Source of the DNA: Tabrizicola soli | GTDB lineage: Bacteria > Pseudomonadota > Alphaproteobacteria > Rhodobacterales > Rhodobacteraceae | DNA length: 64,000 nt | Direction of reading: 5' to 3' | Assembly (NCBI RefSeq): GCF_015999335.1 | Contig: NZ_JAEACP010000014.1 | Coordinates: 81,163-145,162 of the forward strand | In this document: positions 27,204 to 35,355 of the stretch, piece after piece | Layout: each line of letters opens with the position of its first letter | How positions within the stretch are numbered: position 1 is the stretch's first letter | The notes under the pieces: generated by a model | Database searches by the model: none | What the model saw: only the letters and a program-made list of their open reading frames with translations | What the model was told of the DNA's origin: nothing | Position numbers and translations under genes: made by a program

Positions 27204-28469
27204 TCAGGCCGAGGCCAGCGCGATCTTGGCTTTCGGCTTGCCCGCGGCACGGTCGATGAAGCTCAGGACCAGCGGGCGGATGTTCAACCGCCAGCTCTTT
27301 CCGGCGAAGATGCCGTAATGGCCCGCGCCCGGCTCGAGGTGGTGGCCCTTCTTCTCCTCCGGCAGGTTGGTCAAGAGCTTCAGCGCCGCCACGCATTGCC
27401 CCGGCGCCGAGATGTCGTCATTCGCGCCCTCGACCGTCATCACCGAGACCCTTGTGATCGCGCCCATGTCCACCTTGCGGCCCGCAACCGTGAACTCGTT
27501 GCGCGCGACCTCGCCGTTCTTGAACAGGCGCTCCACCGTCGAGAGGTAGAACTCGGCCGTCATGTCCATCACCGCCAGGTATTCGTCGTAGAAGCGGTTG
27601 TGCGCATCATGATCCGAAGCCTCGCCCCGCGCGACGCGGAAGATCTGCTCGGTGAAGGCCTTGCTGTGACGCTCGGCGTTCATCGCGATGAAGCTTTGCA
27701 GCTGCAACAGGCCCGGATAGACCAGCCGTCCCGCGCCCTTGGACATGAAGCCGACGCGCTGGATCGCCAGATGCTCCAGCTGTCCCATCGTCACCCGGCG
27801 GCCGAAATCGGTGACCTCGGTCGGCGCGGCGTCGGGATCGACCGGCCCGCCGATCAGGATCAGCGAACTGGGCTGCGCCTCGGGCGCCTCGGCCGCCAGA
27901 TAGGCGGTGGCGGCCAGCGCCAGCGGGGCCGGCTGGCAGATCGCGATCACATGCGTCTCGGGGCCGAGGACCTTCATGAACTCGGCCAGGTAAAGGGTAT
28001 AATCCTCGACGTCGAACTTGCCCGCGCTGACCGGAATGTCGCGCGCATTGTGCCAGTCGGTCACATAGACATCGGCGTCCGGCAGAAGCGAGGCCACGGT
28101 CGAGCGCAGGAGCGTCGCATAATGCCCTGACATCGGCGCGACCAAGAGCACCTTGCGCGCCATGGGCGAGCGGCGGCGGACGAAGAAATGCACCAGATTG
28201 CCGAAGGGCTTTTCCACCACCGGGTTCACGTCGACCAGATGGTCCTGCCCGTCCGGTCCCACGATCGAGCGGATGCCCCAGTCGGGCTTGGCGATCATCC
28301 GGGCGAAGGTCCGTTCCGTGACGGTGCCCCAGGCCGCCATCAGCGGCAGGAGCGGGTTCAGGGACATGGCGAAGGCGGGGTAACTGGCAAAGGCCTGAGC
28401 GGTGGAGCCCAGCCACTCATTGGTGTTGCGGGCGCTTTCCATCAGGTCGTAGGTATTGGTATACTTCAT
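27204..28469 (-). CDS. phaZ: Intracellular polyhydroxyalkanoate depolymerase
   Basis: Granule-associated depolymerase of 421 residues that releases hydroxyacyl units from stored PHB. MKYTNTYDLMESARNTNEWL, the lipase-like box with catalytic Cys in AICQPAPLALA (near residue 166), KVLLVAPMSGHYATLL and PGAGHYGIFAGKSWR (catalytic His) are characteristic of the intracellular nPHB depolymerase family. The ATG at 28469 follows GAGGAG by about 6 bp. It diverges from phaC, with about 97 bp between starts, and may share PhaR control. Confidence 0.95.
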   Translation of the reverse strand: MKYTNTYDLMESARNTNEWLGSTAQAFASYPAFAMSLNPLLPLMAAWGTVTERTFARMIAKPDWGIRSIVGPDGQDHLVDVNPVVEKPFGNLVHFFVRRRSPMARKVLLVAPMSGHYATLLRSTVASLLPDADVYVTDWHNARDIPVSAGKFDVEDYTLYLAEFMKVLGPETHVIAICQPAPLALAATAYLAAEAPEAQPSSLILIGGPVDPDAAPTEVTDFGRRVTMGQLEHLAIQRVGFMSKGAGRLVYPGLLQLQSFIAMNAERHSKAFTEQIFRVARGEASDHDAHNRFYDEYLAVMDMTAEFYLSTVERLFKNGEVARNEFTVAGRKVDMGAITRVSVMTVEGANDDISAPGQCVAALKLLTNLPEEKKGHHLEPGAGHYGIFAGKSWRLNIRPLVLSFIDRAAGKPKAKIALASA

Positions 28470-28531
28470 CAAGTCTCCTCACCCTTGCGGGCGCTTGGTG
28501 CACGGCGGGCCTTGGAACGGACAGCGCAATG

Positions 28532-28542
28532 CTGCACAGCGG
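28532..28542. promoter_or_regulatory. Imperfect PhaR-type site upstream of phaC
   Basis: CTGCACAGCGG, one base from the CTGC-N3-GCAG pattern seen twice before phaP, located 24 bp upstream of the phaC start in the phaZ-phaC divergent region. A PhaR role is inferred. Confidence 0.4.
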
Positions 28543-28566
28543 CAAGAATAGGTGGGAACCATTCGC

Positions 28567-30366
28567 GTGACAACAGAAGATAAGACTCCGGTGAGCGACG
28601 AAACCGAAGCCCGCCTCGCGCGGTTGAACGCCAACCTCGCCAAGGTCGAGGAGCTGTCGAAGCGGCTGACCGCCGCGCTGGCGCATCGCCGCCCGGTCGA
28701 TCCCGCGCTGCATGGCCCCGCGCCCGATGTCTACATGAAGGCCGCCGCCGCCTATCTGGCCGAGATGATGTCGAACCCCGCCAAGGTGGTCGAGCATCAG
28801 ATCAACTACTGGGGCAAGACGCTGAAGCACTATGTCGAGGCGCAGCAGACCCTCGCCAAGGGCGAATTCAAGGCGCCCCCGGACCCGAACCCCAAGGACC
28901 GGCGCTTTTCCAACCCCCTGTGGGAAACGCATCCCTTCTTCAACTACCTCAAACAGCAGTACCAGCTGAACGCCGAGGCGATCAGCACCGCCGTCGGCGG
29001 CATGGACAGCCTGGATCCCGCCGACCGCAAGCGGGTGGAGTATTTCACCCGGCAGATCGTCGACATGTTCTCGCCGACCAATTTCCTGGGCACCAACCCG
29101 GACGCGCTGGAGAAGGCGGTGGAAACCGACGGCGCAAGCCTGGTGCAGGGGCTGGAGAACCTGGTCCGCGACATCGAGGCGAACCAGGGCGACCTTCTGG
29201 TCACGCTGGCCGACCGCGAGGCGTTCAAGGTCGGCGAGAACCTCGCCACCTCACCCGGCGCGGTGGTCTACCGCAACCGGATGATGGAGCTGATCCAGTA
29301 CGAACCCACCACCGAGAAGGTGCACAAGACCCCGCTGGTGATCTTCCCGCCCTGGATCAACAAGTTCTACATCCTGGACCTCAAGCCCGCGAATTCGCTG
29401 ATCAAGTGGATCGTGGACCAGGGCTTCACGCTCTTCGTCGTCTCCTGGGTCAACCCGGATGCCTCCTATGCCGGCACGACGATGGACGACTATATCCGCG
29501 ACGGCTACCTCCGCGCCATGGCCGAGGTCCGCCGCATCACCGGCGAGAAGCAGATCAACGCCACCGGCTACTGCATCGCCGGCACCACGCTGGGCCTCAC
29601 GCTGGCGCATCTGCAGAAGGCCGGGGACCATTCGGTCAAATCGGCCACCTTCTTCACCACGCTGACCGATTTCTCCGACCCCGGCGAGGTCGGCGTCTTC
29701 CTGAACAACGACTTCGTCGACGGGATCGAGCGGCAGACCGAACGCGATGGGATCCTGTCCAGGTTCTTCATGTCGCGCACTTTCAGTTTCCTGCGCTCGA
29801 ACGACCTGATCTACACCCCGGCGATCAAGTCCTACATGCTGGGCGAGGCGCCGCCCGCCTTCGATCTCCTCTACTGGAACGGCGACAGCACCAACCTTCC
29901 GGCGAGGATGGCCGTCGAATACCTGCGCGGCCTGTGCCAACAGGACGGCTTCGCCAGGGGCGAGTTCCAGGTCTTCGGCAGCCCGGTCGATCTTGCCGAG
30001 GTGAAGCTGCCGCTCTGCGCCGTCGCCTGCGAGACCGACCACATCGCGCACTGGCGGGGCAGCTTCAACGGCGTCAAGCAGATGGGATCGAAGGACAAGA
30101 CCTTCATCCTGTCGCAGTCCGGCCATATCGCCGGGATCATCAACCCGCCCTCCAAGGACAAGTACGGCCATTACACCTCCGACGCCCCCGTCGCAGGCGC
30201 GCCCGAGGACTGGCTGAAGTCCGCGACCTTCCACAAGGGCAGCTGGTGGCCGCGCTGGGGCGAATGGCTGAAGGCCCGTTCCGGCCCGCTGGTCAAGGCC
30301 CGGATCCCGGTCGATTCGCTGGCCGCCGCACCCGGAACCTACGTCACCGCCACGCCCGAGACCTGA
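28567..30366 (+). CDS. phaC: Class I poly(3-hydroxyalkanoate) synthase
   Basis: Polymerises hydroxyacyl-CoA to PHB on the granule surface. The 599-residue product has the class I N-terminal domain and an alpha/beta core with the catalytic cysteine in GYCIAGTTLG (Cys336), Asp in ACETDHIAHW and His in SQSGHIAGIINPP. GYCIAGT replaces the more common GYCIGGT, as in other Rhodobacter-type synthases. GTG 28567 is chosen because VTTEDKTPVSDE fits the family start and AGGTGGG lies 10 bp upstream; GTG 28552 is an alternative. phaP follows. Confidence 0.96.
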   Translation: MTTEDKTPVSDETEARLARLNANLAKVEELSKRLTAALAHRRPVDPALHGPAPDVYMKAAAAYLAEMMSNPAKVVEHQINYWGKTLKHYVEAQQTLAKGEFKAPPDPNPKDRRFSNPLWETHPFFNYLKQQYQLNAEAISTAVGGMDSLDPADRKRVEYFTRQIVDMFSPTNFLGTNPDALEKAVETDGASLVQGLENLVRDIEANQGDLLVTLADREAFKVGENLATSPGAVVYRNRMMELIQYEPTTEKVHKTPLVIFPPWINKFYILDLKPANSLIKWIVDQGFTLFVVSWVNPDASYAGTTMDDYIRDGYLRAMAEVRRITGEKQINATGYCIAGTTLGLTLAHLQKAGDHSVKSATFFTTLTDFSDPGEVGVFLNNDFVDGIERQTERDGILSRFFMSRTFSFLRSNDLIYTPAIKSYMLGEAPPAFDLLYWNGDSTNLPARMAVEYLRGLCQQDGFARGEFQVFGSPVDLAEVKLPLCAVACETDHIAHWRGSFNGVKQMGSKDKTFILSQSGHIAGIINPPSKDKYGHYTSDAPVAGAPEDWLKSATFHKGSWWPRWGEWLKARSGPLVKARIPVDSLAAAPGTYVTATPET

Positions 30367-30414
30367 CATTTCATCGCCTTTACGCGGGGTTAATCGCCGC
30401 AACCGGCGGTTTTG

Positions 30415-30425
30415 CTGCATTGCAG
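30415..30425. promoter_or_regulatory. PhaR-type operator 1 upstream of phaP
   Basis: CTGCATTGCAG, a perfect CTGC-N3-GCAG dyad. PhaR of Paracoccus is known to bind TGC-rich sites of this type before phaP. It lies 85 bp before the phaP start. Confidence 0.75.
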
Positions 30426-30438
30426 AAACAGACTTGAA

Positions 30439-30455
30439 ATGCTGCACCGCAGCAT
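30439..30455. promoter_or_regulatory. PhaR-type operator 2 upstream of phaP
   Basis: ATGCTGC-ACC-GCAGCAT, 7-base arms containing CTGC-N3-GCAG. Its centre is 27 bp from that of operator 1, between two and three helical turns, which would allow cooperative binding. Confidence 0.78.
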
Positions 30456-30509
30456 GTATATCCCTGTCATGTCGAACCGGGGCGATCCCGGACAAAGCGG
30501 AGCAAAGAA

Positions 30510-30959
30510 ATGACCAAGACCCCCGATTTCACCAAGGTCGTGCAGGACATGATGGCCTCCATCCCGGTTGACGCCTCGGCCTTCCAGAACGCCTTCAAGA
30601 CCCAGGCCGCCTTCGCCGAGAAATTCTCGAAAGTGGCGATCGAAGCCGCCGAGAAGTCGACCGAGATCTCGGCCAAATGGGCCAAGGACACCCTCGCCAA
30701 GGTTTCCGACATCTCGAAAGCCAAGGCCGAGCCGACCGACTACACCAAGGCCGCCACCGATTTCGCTTCGGCCGCTGCCGAGATGGCTGCCGAGAACCTG
30801 GCCGCCTTCGCCGAAGTCGCCAAGAAAGTGCAGATGGAAACCGTCGAGCTGATGCTGGCCGCCGGCAAGGACATGTCGGAAGACGCCACCGCCGCCGTGA
30901 AGAAGGCCACCGCCGAAGTGACCTCGGTCGCGAAAAAGGCCGCTGCGGCCGCGAAGTAA
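30510..30959 (+). CDS. phaP: Phasin, PHA granule coat protein
   Basis: A 149-residue, Ala/Lys/Glu-rich, almost entirely helical protein that coats PHB granules and controls their size. It fits the phasin_2 family: MTKTPDFTKVVQDMMASIPVD, then amphipathic helices and an alanine-lysine tail (VAKKAAAAAK). It follows phaC by 143 bp that contain two PhaR-type operators, and is followed by a strong terminator, so it can be transcribed alone at high level. AGCAAAGAA before the ATG contains a weak ribosome site. Confidence 0.95.
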   Translation: MTKTPDFTKVVQDMMASIPVDASAFQNAFKTQAAFAEKFSKVAIEAAEKSTEISAKWAKDTLAKVSDISKAKAEPTDYTKAATDFASAAAEMAAENLAAFAEVAKKVQMETVELMLAAGKDMSEDATAAVKKATAEVTSVAKKAAAAAK

Positions 30960-30996
30960 TCGGCATCAGGCAAGATTACGCGCCGTTTCGCGCGAA

Positions 30997-31029
30997 GGGC
31001 CCGGAGGCGACTCCGGGCCCTGTTCTTTT
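30997..31029 (+). terminator. Strong intrinsic terminator of phaP
   Basis: Ten-base perfect stem GGGCCCGGAG/CTCCGGGCCC with loop GCGA, followed by TGTTCTTTT. It lies 37 bp after the phaP stop. Confidence 0.92.
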
Positions 31030-31074
31030 GCCGGCCCCGCGCTAGACTCTCCCGGATCACGCGTGAGGCCCGCG

Positions 31075-31704
31075 ATGCTGACGCTCTGGACCTATGACTG
31101 GGTGCCCCCGCCCCCCCGCGGCCATGTCCGCGACATCCGCCTGCGCTGGGCGATGATCGAGGCCGGCCTGCCCTATACCGTCGCCACCGTCCCCTTCGAC
31201 AATCGCGGCCCCGACCACCTCGCCCGCCAGCCCTTCGCCCAGGTCCCCTTCCTGACCGACGGCGGGATCACCCTGTTCGAAAGCGGCGCCTGCCTGCTGC
31301 ACCTTGCCGAAAAGTCCGAAACCCTGATGCCGCGCGATCCCGCAGGCCGGGCCGACACGCTGCAATGGCTGATCGCCGGGCTGAACTCGGTCGAGATGGT
31401 CTCGGTCCCCTGGTGGTTCATCGGCCTCTCCCGGCCCGAGACGAACCCGCTGGACGGCTGGCTCGACCAGCGGCTGATGCGCCTCGCCGATGTGCTGGCA
31501 AGCCGCGACTGGCTGGCCGCCGGCCGCTTCACCGTGGCCGACATCCTGATGGCCGACATCCTGCGCGTCCCCGCCCTGCGCCCGCGCCTCGGCCCGCCGC
31601 TCGCGGCCTATCTCGACCGCACCCTCTCCCGCCCCGCCTTCGACCAGGCCCGGCAGGACCAGCTGGCCCATTTCGCGGCCGCAGACGCCGGCCGCCCCTC
31701 GTGA
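31075..31704 (+). CDS. Glutathione S-transferase family protein
   Basis: A 209-residue cytosolic protein with an N-terminal thioredoxin-like domain (LTLWTYDWVPPPPRGHVRDIRLRW; FAQVPFLTDGGITLFESGACLLH with the cis-Pro and glutathione-binding E-S pair) and a helical C-terminal domain (FTVADILMADILR, the N-capping box). The usual catalytic Ser/Cys/Tyr near the N terminus is not obvious. An in-frame GTG at 31063 is an alternative start. It lies between phaP and phaR with no evident link to PHA metabolism. Confidence 0.87.
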   Translation: MLTLWTYDWVPPPPRGHVRDIRLRWAMIEAGLPYTVATVPFDNRGPDHLARQPFAQVPFLTDGGITLFESGACLLHLAEKSETLMPRDPAGRADTLQWLIAGLNSVEMVSVPWWFIGLSRPETNPLDGWLDQRLMRLADVLASRDWLAAGRFTVADILMADILRVPALRPRLGPPLAAYLDRTLSRPAFDQARQDQLAHFAAADAGRPS

Positions 31705-31768
31705 CCCTTTATTTCTGCGCAAGCCTCCCCTAGACTTCTCTGCAAGCGCAAAAGGCGCGGGGGGAACC

Positions 31769-32314
31769 ATGGCCGACACCGACAAGCCGCTCTTGATCAA
31801 GCGTTACGCCAGCCGCCGGCTCTACAACACCGAAACCTCGGATTACGTCACGCTCGAGGATATCGCCGGCTTCATCCGCCAGGGGCGCGAGGTGCAGATC
31901 GTCGACCTCAAGACCGGCGACGACCTGACCCGGCAATATCTCCTCCAGATCGTGGCCGAGCATGAATCCAAGGGCGAAAGCGTCCTGCCCGTCGACGTGC
32001 TGACCGACCTCGTGCGCAGCTACACCAGCGGGATGCAGTCGATCGTGCCGCAGTTCCTCGCCACCTCGTTCGAGATGCTGCGCGACAGCCAGTCCAAGAT
32101 GATGGAGAATCTCTCCGCCTTCCCGAACCCGATGGCCGCCGTTCCCGGATTCGAGGCGATGCGCAAGCAGCAGGAGGCCTTCCTCAAGTCGATGATGGGC
32201 GGCATGCCCGCCTGGGGCGGCTCGGGCCCGGCGAAAGAGGAAACGTCTTCCGAGGACATCGCCGAGATCAAGAAGCAACTGGCCGAGTTGCAGAAGAAAC
32301 TGTCCAGGCTCTAG
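31769..32314 (+). CDS. phaR: Polyhydroxyalkanoate synthesis repressor
   Basis: DNA- and PHB-binding repressor of 181 residues that frees phaP transcription when granules form. The N-terminal PHB/PHA accumulation DNA-binding domain is complete: LIKRYASRRLYNTETSDYVTLEDIA, then VQIVDLKTGDDLTRQYLLQI. The C terminus ends in a short coiled coil (DIAEIKKQLAELQKKLSRL). Its likely sites precede phaP. A LysR gene starts on the very next base after its stop. Confidence 0.96.
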   Translation: MADTDKPLLIKRYASRRLYNTETSDYVTLEDIAGFIRQGREVQIVDLKTGDDLTRQYLLQIVAEHESKGESVLPVDVLTDLVRSYTSGMQSIVPQFLATSFEMLRDSQSKMMENLSAFPNPMAAVPGFEAMRKQQEAFLKSMMGGMPAWGGSGPAKEETSSEDIAEIKKQLAELQKKLSRL

Positions 32315-33256
32315 ATGGCCGAAGCCGAAGGCCGCGTCACGCTCTGGGGGATCGAGGTCTTCGTCGCCGCAGCCGAGGAAGGCTCGATCTCGGCCGCCGC
32401 CCGCCGCCTCGGCGTCAGCCCCTCCGCCGTCAGCCAGCAGCTATCGGGACTCGAGGCCGCACTGGGGGCGGTCCTGCTCGACCGCTCCGGCCGTCCGATG
32501 CAGGTCACCCCGGCCGGCGCCATGTTCCGCCGCCACGCCCAGACCATCCTGAACGCCGCCTCCGAGGCCCGGGCCGAGCTTGCCATGGCCGACCTCTCCG
32601 GCCTGACCACGCTGCGCCTCGGCGTGATCGAGGATTTCGACAGCGACGTCACCCCGCGCCTGCTCTCCAGCCTCGCCCGCGACCTGAAGGGCTGCCGCTT
32701 CCTGCTGGAGACCGGGGCCAGCCACCGGCTGATGGACCAGCTCGAGGCCCGCGCGCTGGACATCGTCATCGCCGCCGACAGCGGCCCCGCGACCGAGGAT
32801 TGGCGCGAGGTGCATCCATTGATGTCCGAGCCCTTCCTCTCCGTCACGCCCCCCGGCGCCCGGATCGAGGATCTGCCGCTGATCCTCTACACCGCGCGCC
32901 ACCTGATGGGCCGCCAGATCGCCGCCCACCTGGCACGCCACGGCTTGAAGCCCGCGCACCGCTTCGAGCTGGACAGCTACGCCGCGATCCTGGCCATGGT
33001 CGCGGGCGGCGAGGGCTGGACCATCCTCACGCCGCTTGCGCTCCACCAGGCCCGCGCCTTCCGCGACAAGGTCGAGGTTCGCCCCCTGCCCTTCCCGGCA
33101 CTCGAACGCACCCTCTCGCTCTCCGCCCGCGCCGGCATCCTGCACGGCATCCCCGCCCAGATCGCCGCCCGGCTGAAACCGCTGATCGCCGAGGTCGTGA
33201 TCGCCCCCGCGCTTGCCGCCGCCCCCTGGCTCACCCCCGCGCTGAGGGTGCTCTGA
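32315..33256 (+). CDS. LysR-type transcriptional regulator
   Basis: A 313-residue regulator with an N-terminal winged helix-turn-helix (VFVAAAEEGSISAAARRLGVSPSAVSQQLSGLE) and a C-terminal periplasmic-binding-like effector domain starting TLRLGVIEDFDSDVTP. Its first base directly follows the phaR stop, so it is probably translated from the same message, although LysR genes are usually divergent from their target. The target is unknown. Start is the first ATG; no closer alternative gives the full HTH. Confidence 0.9.
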   Translation: MAEAEGRVTLWGIEVFVAAAEEGSISAAARRLGVSPSAVSQQLSGLEAALGAVLLDRSGRPMQVTPAGAMFRRHAQTILNAASEARAELAMADLSGLTTLRLGVIEDFDSDVTPRLLSSLARDLKGCRFLLETGASHRLMDQLEARALDIVIAADSGPATEDWREVHPLMSEPFLSVTPPGARIEDLPLILYTARHLMGRQIAAHLARHGLKPAHRFELDSYAAILAMVAGGEGWTILTPLALHQARAFRDKVEVRPLPFPALERTLSLSARAGILHGIPAQIAARLKPLIAEVVIAPALAAAPWLTPALRVL

Positions 33257-33280
33257 CCCGCAAACCGGACACGCCCGCCT

Positions 33281-33311
33281 TTCATCCTTGCCCGAATATC
33301 CCCACCAGAGG
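33281..33311 (+). repeat. Dispersed motif, copy 1
   Basis: TTCATCCTTGCCCGAATATC continuing CCCACCAGAGG. Related copies at 38531 and 51456 share the TTTGC-N-AATA-TCCC-CCGGAGG core. Function unknown; all three lie in spaces between genes. Confidence 0.55.
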
Positions 33312-33403
33312 TGCAATTCGCTGGCGCCACTGGTTCGAGCCAGCAAGTTGCGGGCGCCAGCACGACGCACGCCGCCGGAATCACCCGCGGCAGAAGGGCG
33401 CCT

Positions 33404-33440
33404 CCCCTCCCCCTCGTGGGGAGGGGATGGGGGTGGGGGG
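33404..33440. repeat. GC-rich hairpin and 33-bp dispersed repeat, copy 1
   Basis: Hairpin CCCCTCCCC-CTCGT-GGGGAGGGG (33404-33426) followed by ATGGGGGTGGGGGG. Bases 33408-33440 are identical to 38621-38653. It sits between convergent lysR and the aminotransferase gene and could also act as a transcription barrier. Confidence 0.75.
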
Positions 33441-33527
33441 ACGCCTGCCAGAACCCTGACGCCTCCCTAGTGAAAACGCCAACCCATTGATTTCAAAGGG
33501 TCGGAACAACCCGCCGCGCGCGGCGGC

Positions 33528-34715
33528 CTAGCCGCGCACCTCGACCGCCGCATCCACGATCGCCGCGGCGATATAGTCCAGTTCCGCCTCGGTCAGCCGG
33601 GTCGGCAGCCGCACGTCGCAGGCCCGCATCAGCATCGCCCGGGTCTGCGGCAGCTCCGGCACCTCGCCCAGGAACTGCCAGTTCCAGAACGCCCGCGCAT
33701 TGCCCTCGCTCAGCCCGAAGACCTGCACCGACACCCCCCGCGCCTTGGCCGCCGCCTGGAAGTCCAGCGCCTGCTGGTCCGACCAGCCGCCAACCAGGTT
33801 GAACTGGATCGAATCCGGCGCGCGTTCCTCGGGCCCCAGTGCCTCGGGCACCGCCAGATGCGCCGAAAGGTTCAGCACCGCAGCAACGCGGTCATGCCCC
33901 GCCCGGCCCTTCGCCACCCGCTCCGCCACCAGCGGCAGCTGCGGCCGGATCACCGCCGCCGACAGGTTCTGCATCCGCAGGTTATACAAGGGCAGCTTGT
34001 TCTGCCAATGCGCGCAGGAATTGGTCAGCCCCGGATGCTTCTTCCAGTTCGCCTCATAGGCCCCCGACATGATGATCGCCCGCGCCGCGATCTCGGGATC
34101 GTCGGTGATCATGATCCCGCCCTCGCCGGCGTTCACCAGCTTGTAGGACTGGAAGCTGAAGCAGCCGACCCTGCCGATCGTGCCGATGTTGCGCCCGTCC
34201 CAGACCGTGCCCAGCGAATGCGCCGCATCCTCGATCACCGGCACGCCCGCCGCATCGGACAGCGCCATGATCGTGTCCATGTCCGAGGTATGCCCCCGCA
34301 TGTGGCTGATCAGCACGGCATCCGCCTCCGGCAGCTTGCGCGCGAAATCCGCCATGTCGACGCGGTAGTTGTCGCCCACCTCGACCAGCACCGGCACGCA
34401 ATCGGCATGCACGACCGAGGACGGCACCGCCGCGAAGGTGAAGGCCGGGATCAGCACCTTCGCGCCACGCGGCAGGTCCAGCGCCTTCAGCGACAGGAAC
34501 AGCGCGGCCGAGCAGGAGGAGACCGCCAGCGCATAGCGCGCGCCCAGAAGCTCGGCGAATTCCTTCTCCAGAAGTGCCACCGGAGCATCCGAGGGCGCGG
34601 TGTAGCGAAAGAGGTCCCCCGACAGAAGCAGCCGGTCGATCTCGGCCCGCGCGGCCTCGGGGATCGCTTCGGCATCATAGACATTCGGGGCGAGGGTTTG
34701 ACCATCCGGGGCCAT
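33528..34715 (-). CDS. DegT/DnrJ/EryC1/StrS-type PLP aminotransferase
   Basis: A 395-residue PLP enzyme. The fold-type I features are visible: SSCSAALFLSLKAL (cofactor phosphate region), VPVIEDAAHSLGT (Asp pairing with the pyridine nitrogen), and FSFQSYKLVNAGEGG with the Schiff-base lysine. Family members usually act on nucleotide-linked keto sugars, but no sugar genes are nearby; it follows soxG by about 95 bp. A role tied to sarcosine or amino-acid metabolism is possible but not shown. ATG 34715 gives the canonical start; the upstream open frame is antisense-like. Confidence 0.88.
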   Translation of the reverse strand: MAPDGQTLAPNVYDAEAIPEAARAEIDRLLLSGDLFRYTAPSDAPVALLEKEFAELLGARYALAVSSCSAALFLSLKALDLPRGAKVLIPAFTFAAVPSSVVHADCVPVLVEVGDNYRVDMADFARKLPEADAVLISHMRGHTSDMDTIMALSDAAGVPVIEDAAHSLGTVWDGRNIGTIGRVGCFSFQSYKLVNAGEGGIMITDDPEIAARAIIMSGAYEANWKKHPGLTNSCAHWQNKLPLYNLRMQNLSAAVIRPQLPLVAERVAKGRAGHDRVAAVLNLSAHLAVPEALGPEERAPDSIQFNLVGGWSDQQALDFQAAAKARGVSVQVFGLSEGNARAFWNWQFLGEVPELPQTRAMLMRACDVRLPTRLTEAELDYIAAAIVDAAVEVRG

Positions 34716-34809
34716 TCGTGCACCTTTTCTGAAACTCAGGTTCAGGAAAGGTGTAAACACCCAGTCAGTGACGCGCCAGTGACAAATTTTTCCGCTCGCG
34801 CCTTTCCGC

Positions 34810-35355
34810 CTAGAATTTCGTCCCGGCCCGCGCCGCCAGCATATCCATCGCGGCGTGGATCTCGTGCCAGGCGCTGCGCGCCATCGAGCGGAAGACCATG
34901 ATCTCGAAGGCATGGTCGCCGGTGCGCAGGATCACCGCGTTCATGTGGTTCAACTGGCTGCGCAGCGCCGTGCCCACCGGGCAGGAGGCCAGCCGCAGGT
35001 CCAGTGGCACCAGCCGCGCCAGCACGTCGACCGCGCCCGCCCCGGACAGGCCCAGCACCGTCCAGCCATCCGTCTGGTCGGTCAGCGCCGCGCCCTCCAG
35101 CGCCGGGGGCTCCACGCCGATCAGGAAGGCCTGGTCGCGCCCGGTCCAGACGATGCGCGCACCCTTCTTTCCGGTGAAGGTGTTCGGCCCCGGCATCGCC
35201 AACCCCAGCGCCTTCAATCCCTTCGCCGCCAGCTTCCCCCCGCCAGGGAACAGCGCGACCGAGGTGATCGGCCCGACCTCGACCTCGGCCAGTGTGACAG
35301 GACCCAGCGTCTCCGTGCGCCCCTCGAGGGCGGATTTCGCGATCAGTTCAGGCAC
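34810..35355 (-). CDS. soxG: Sarcosine oxidase gamma subunit
   Basis: Small subunit of 181 residues of heterotetrameric sarcosine oxidase, related to the GcvT/aminomethyltransferase fold. WTGRDQAFLIGV, LDLSGAGA-like VLGLSGAGAVDVLARL, and the C-terminal HAFEIMVFRSMARSAWHEI are typical. It overlaps the end of soxA by 8 bp and closes the soxBDAG operon. Length fits the family. Confidence 0.93.
   Translation of the reverse strand: MPELIAKSALEGRTETLGPVTLAEVEVGPITSVALFPGGGKLAAKGLKALGLAMPGPNTFTGKKGARIVWTGRDQAFLIGVEPPALEGAALTDQTDGWTVLGLSGAGAVDVLARLVPLDLRLASCPVGTALRSQLNHMNAVILRTGDHAFEIMVFRSMARSAWHEIHAAMDMLAARAGTKF

Noticed and set aside
28552..28566. Upstream GTG start for phaC
   Set aside because: It would lie within the AGGTGGG ribosome site and add five residues not aligned with the family start; kept only as an alternative.
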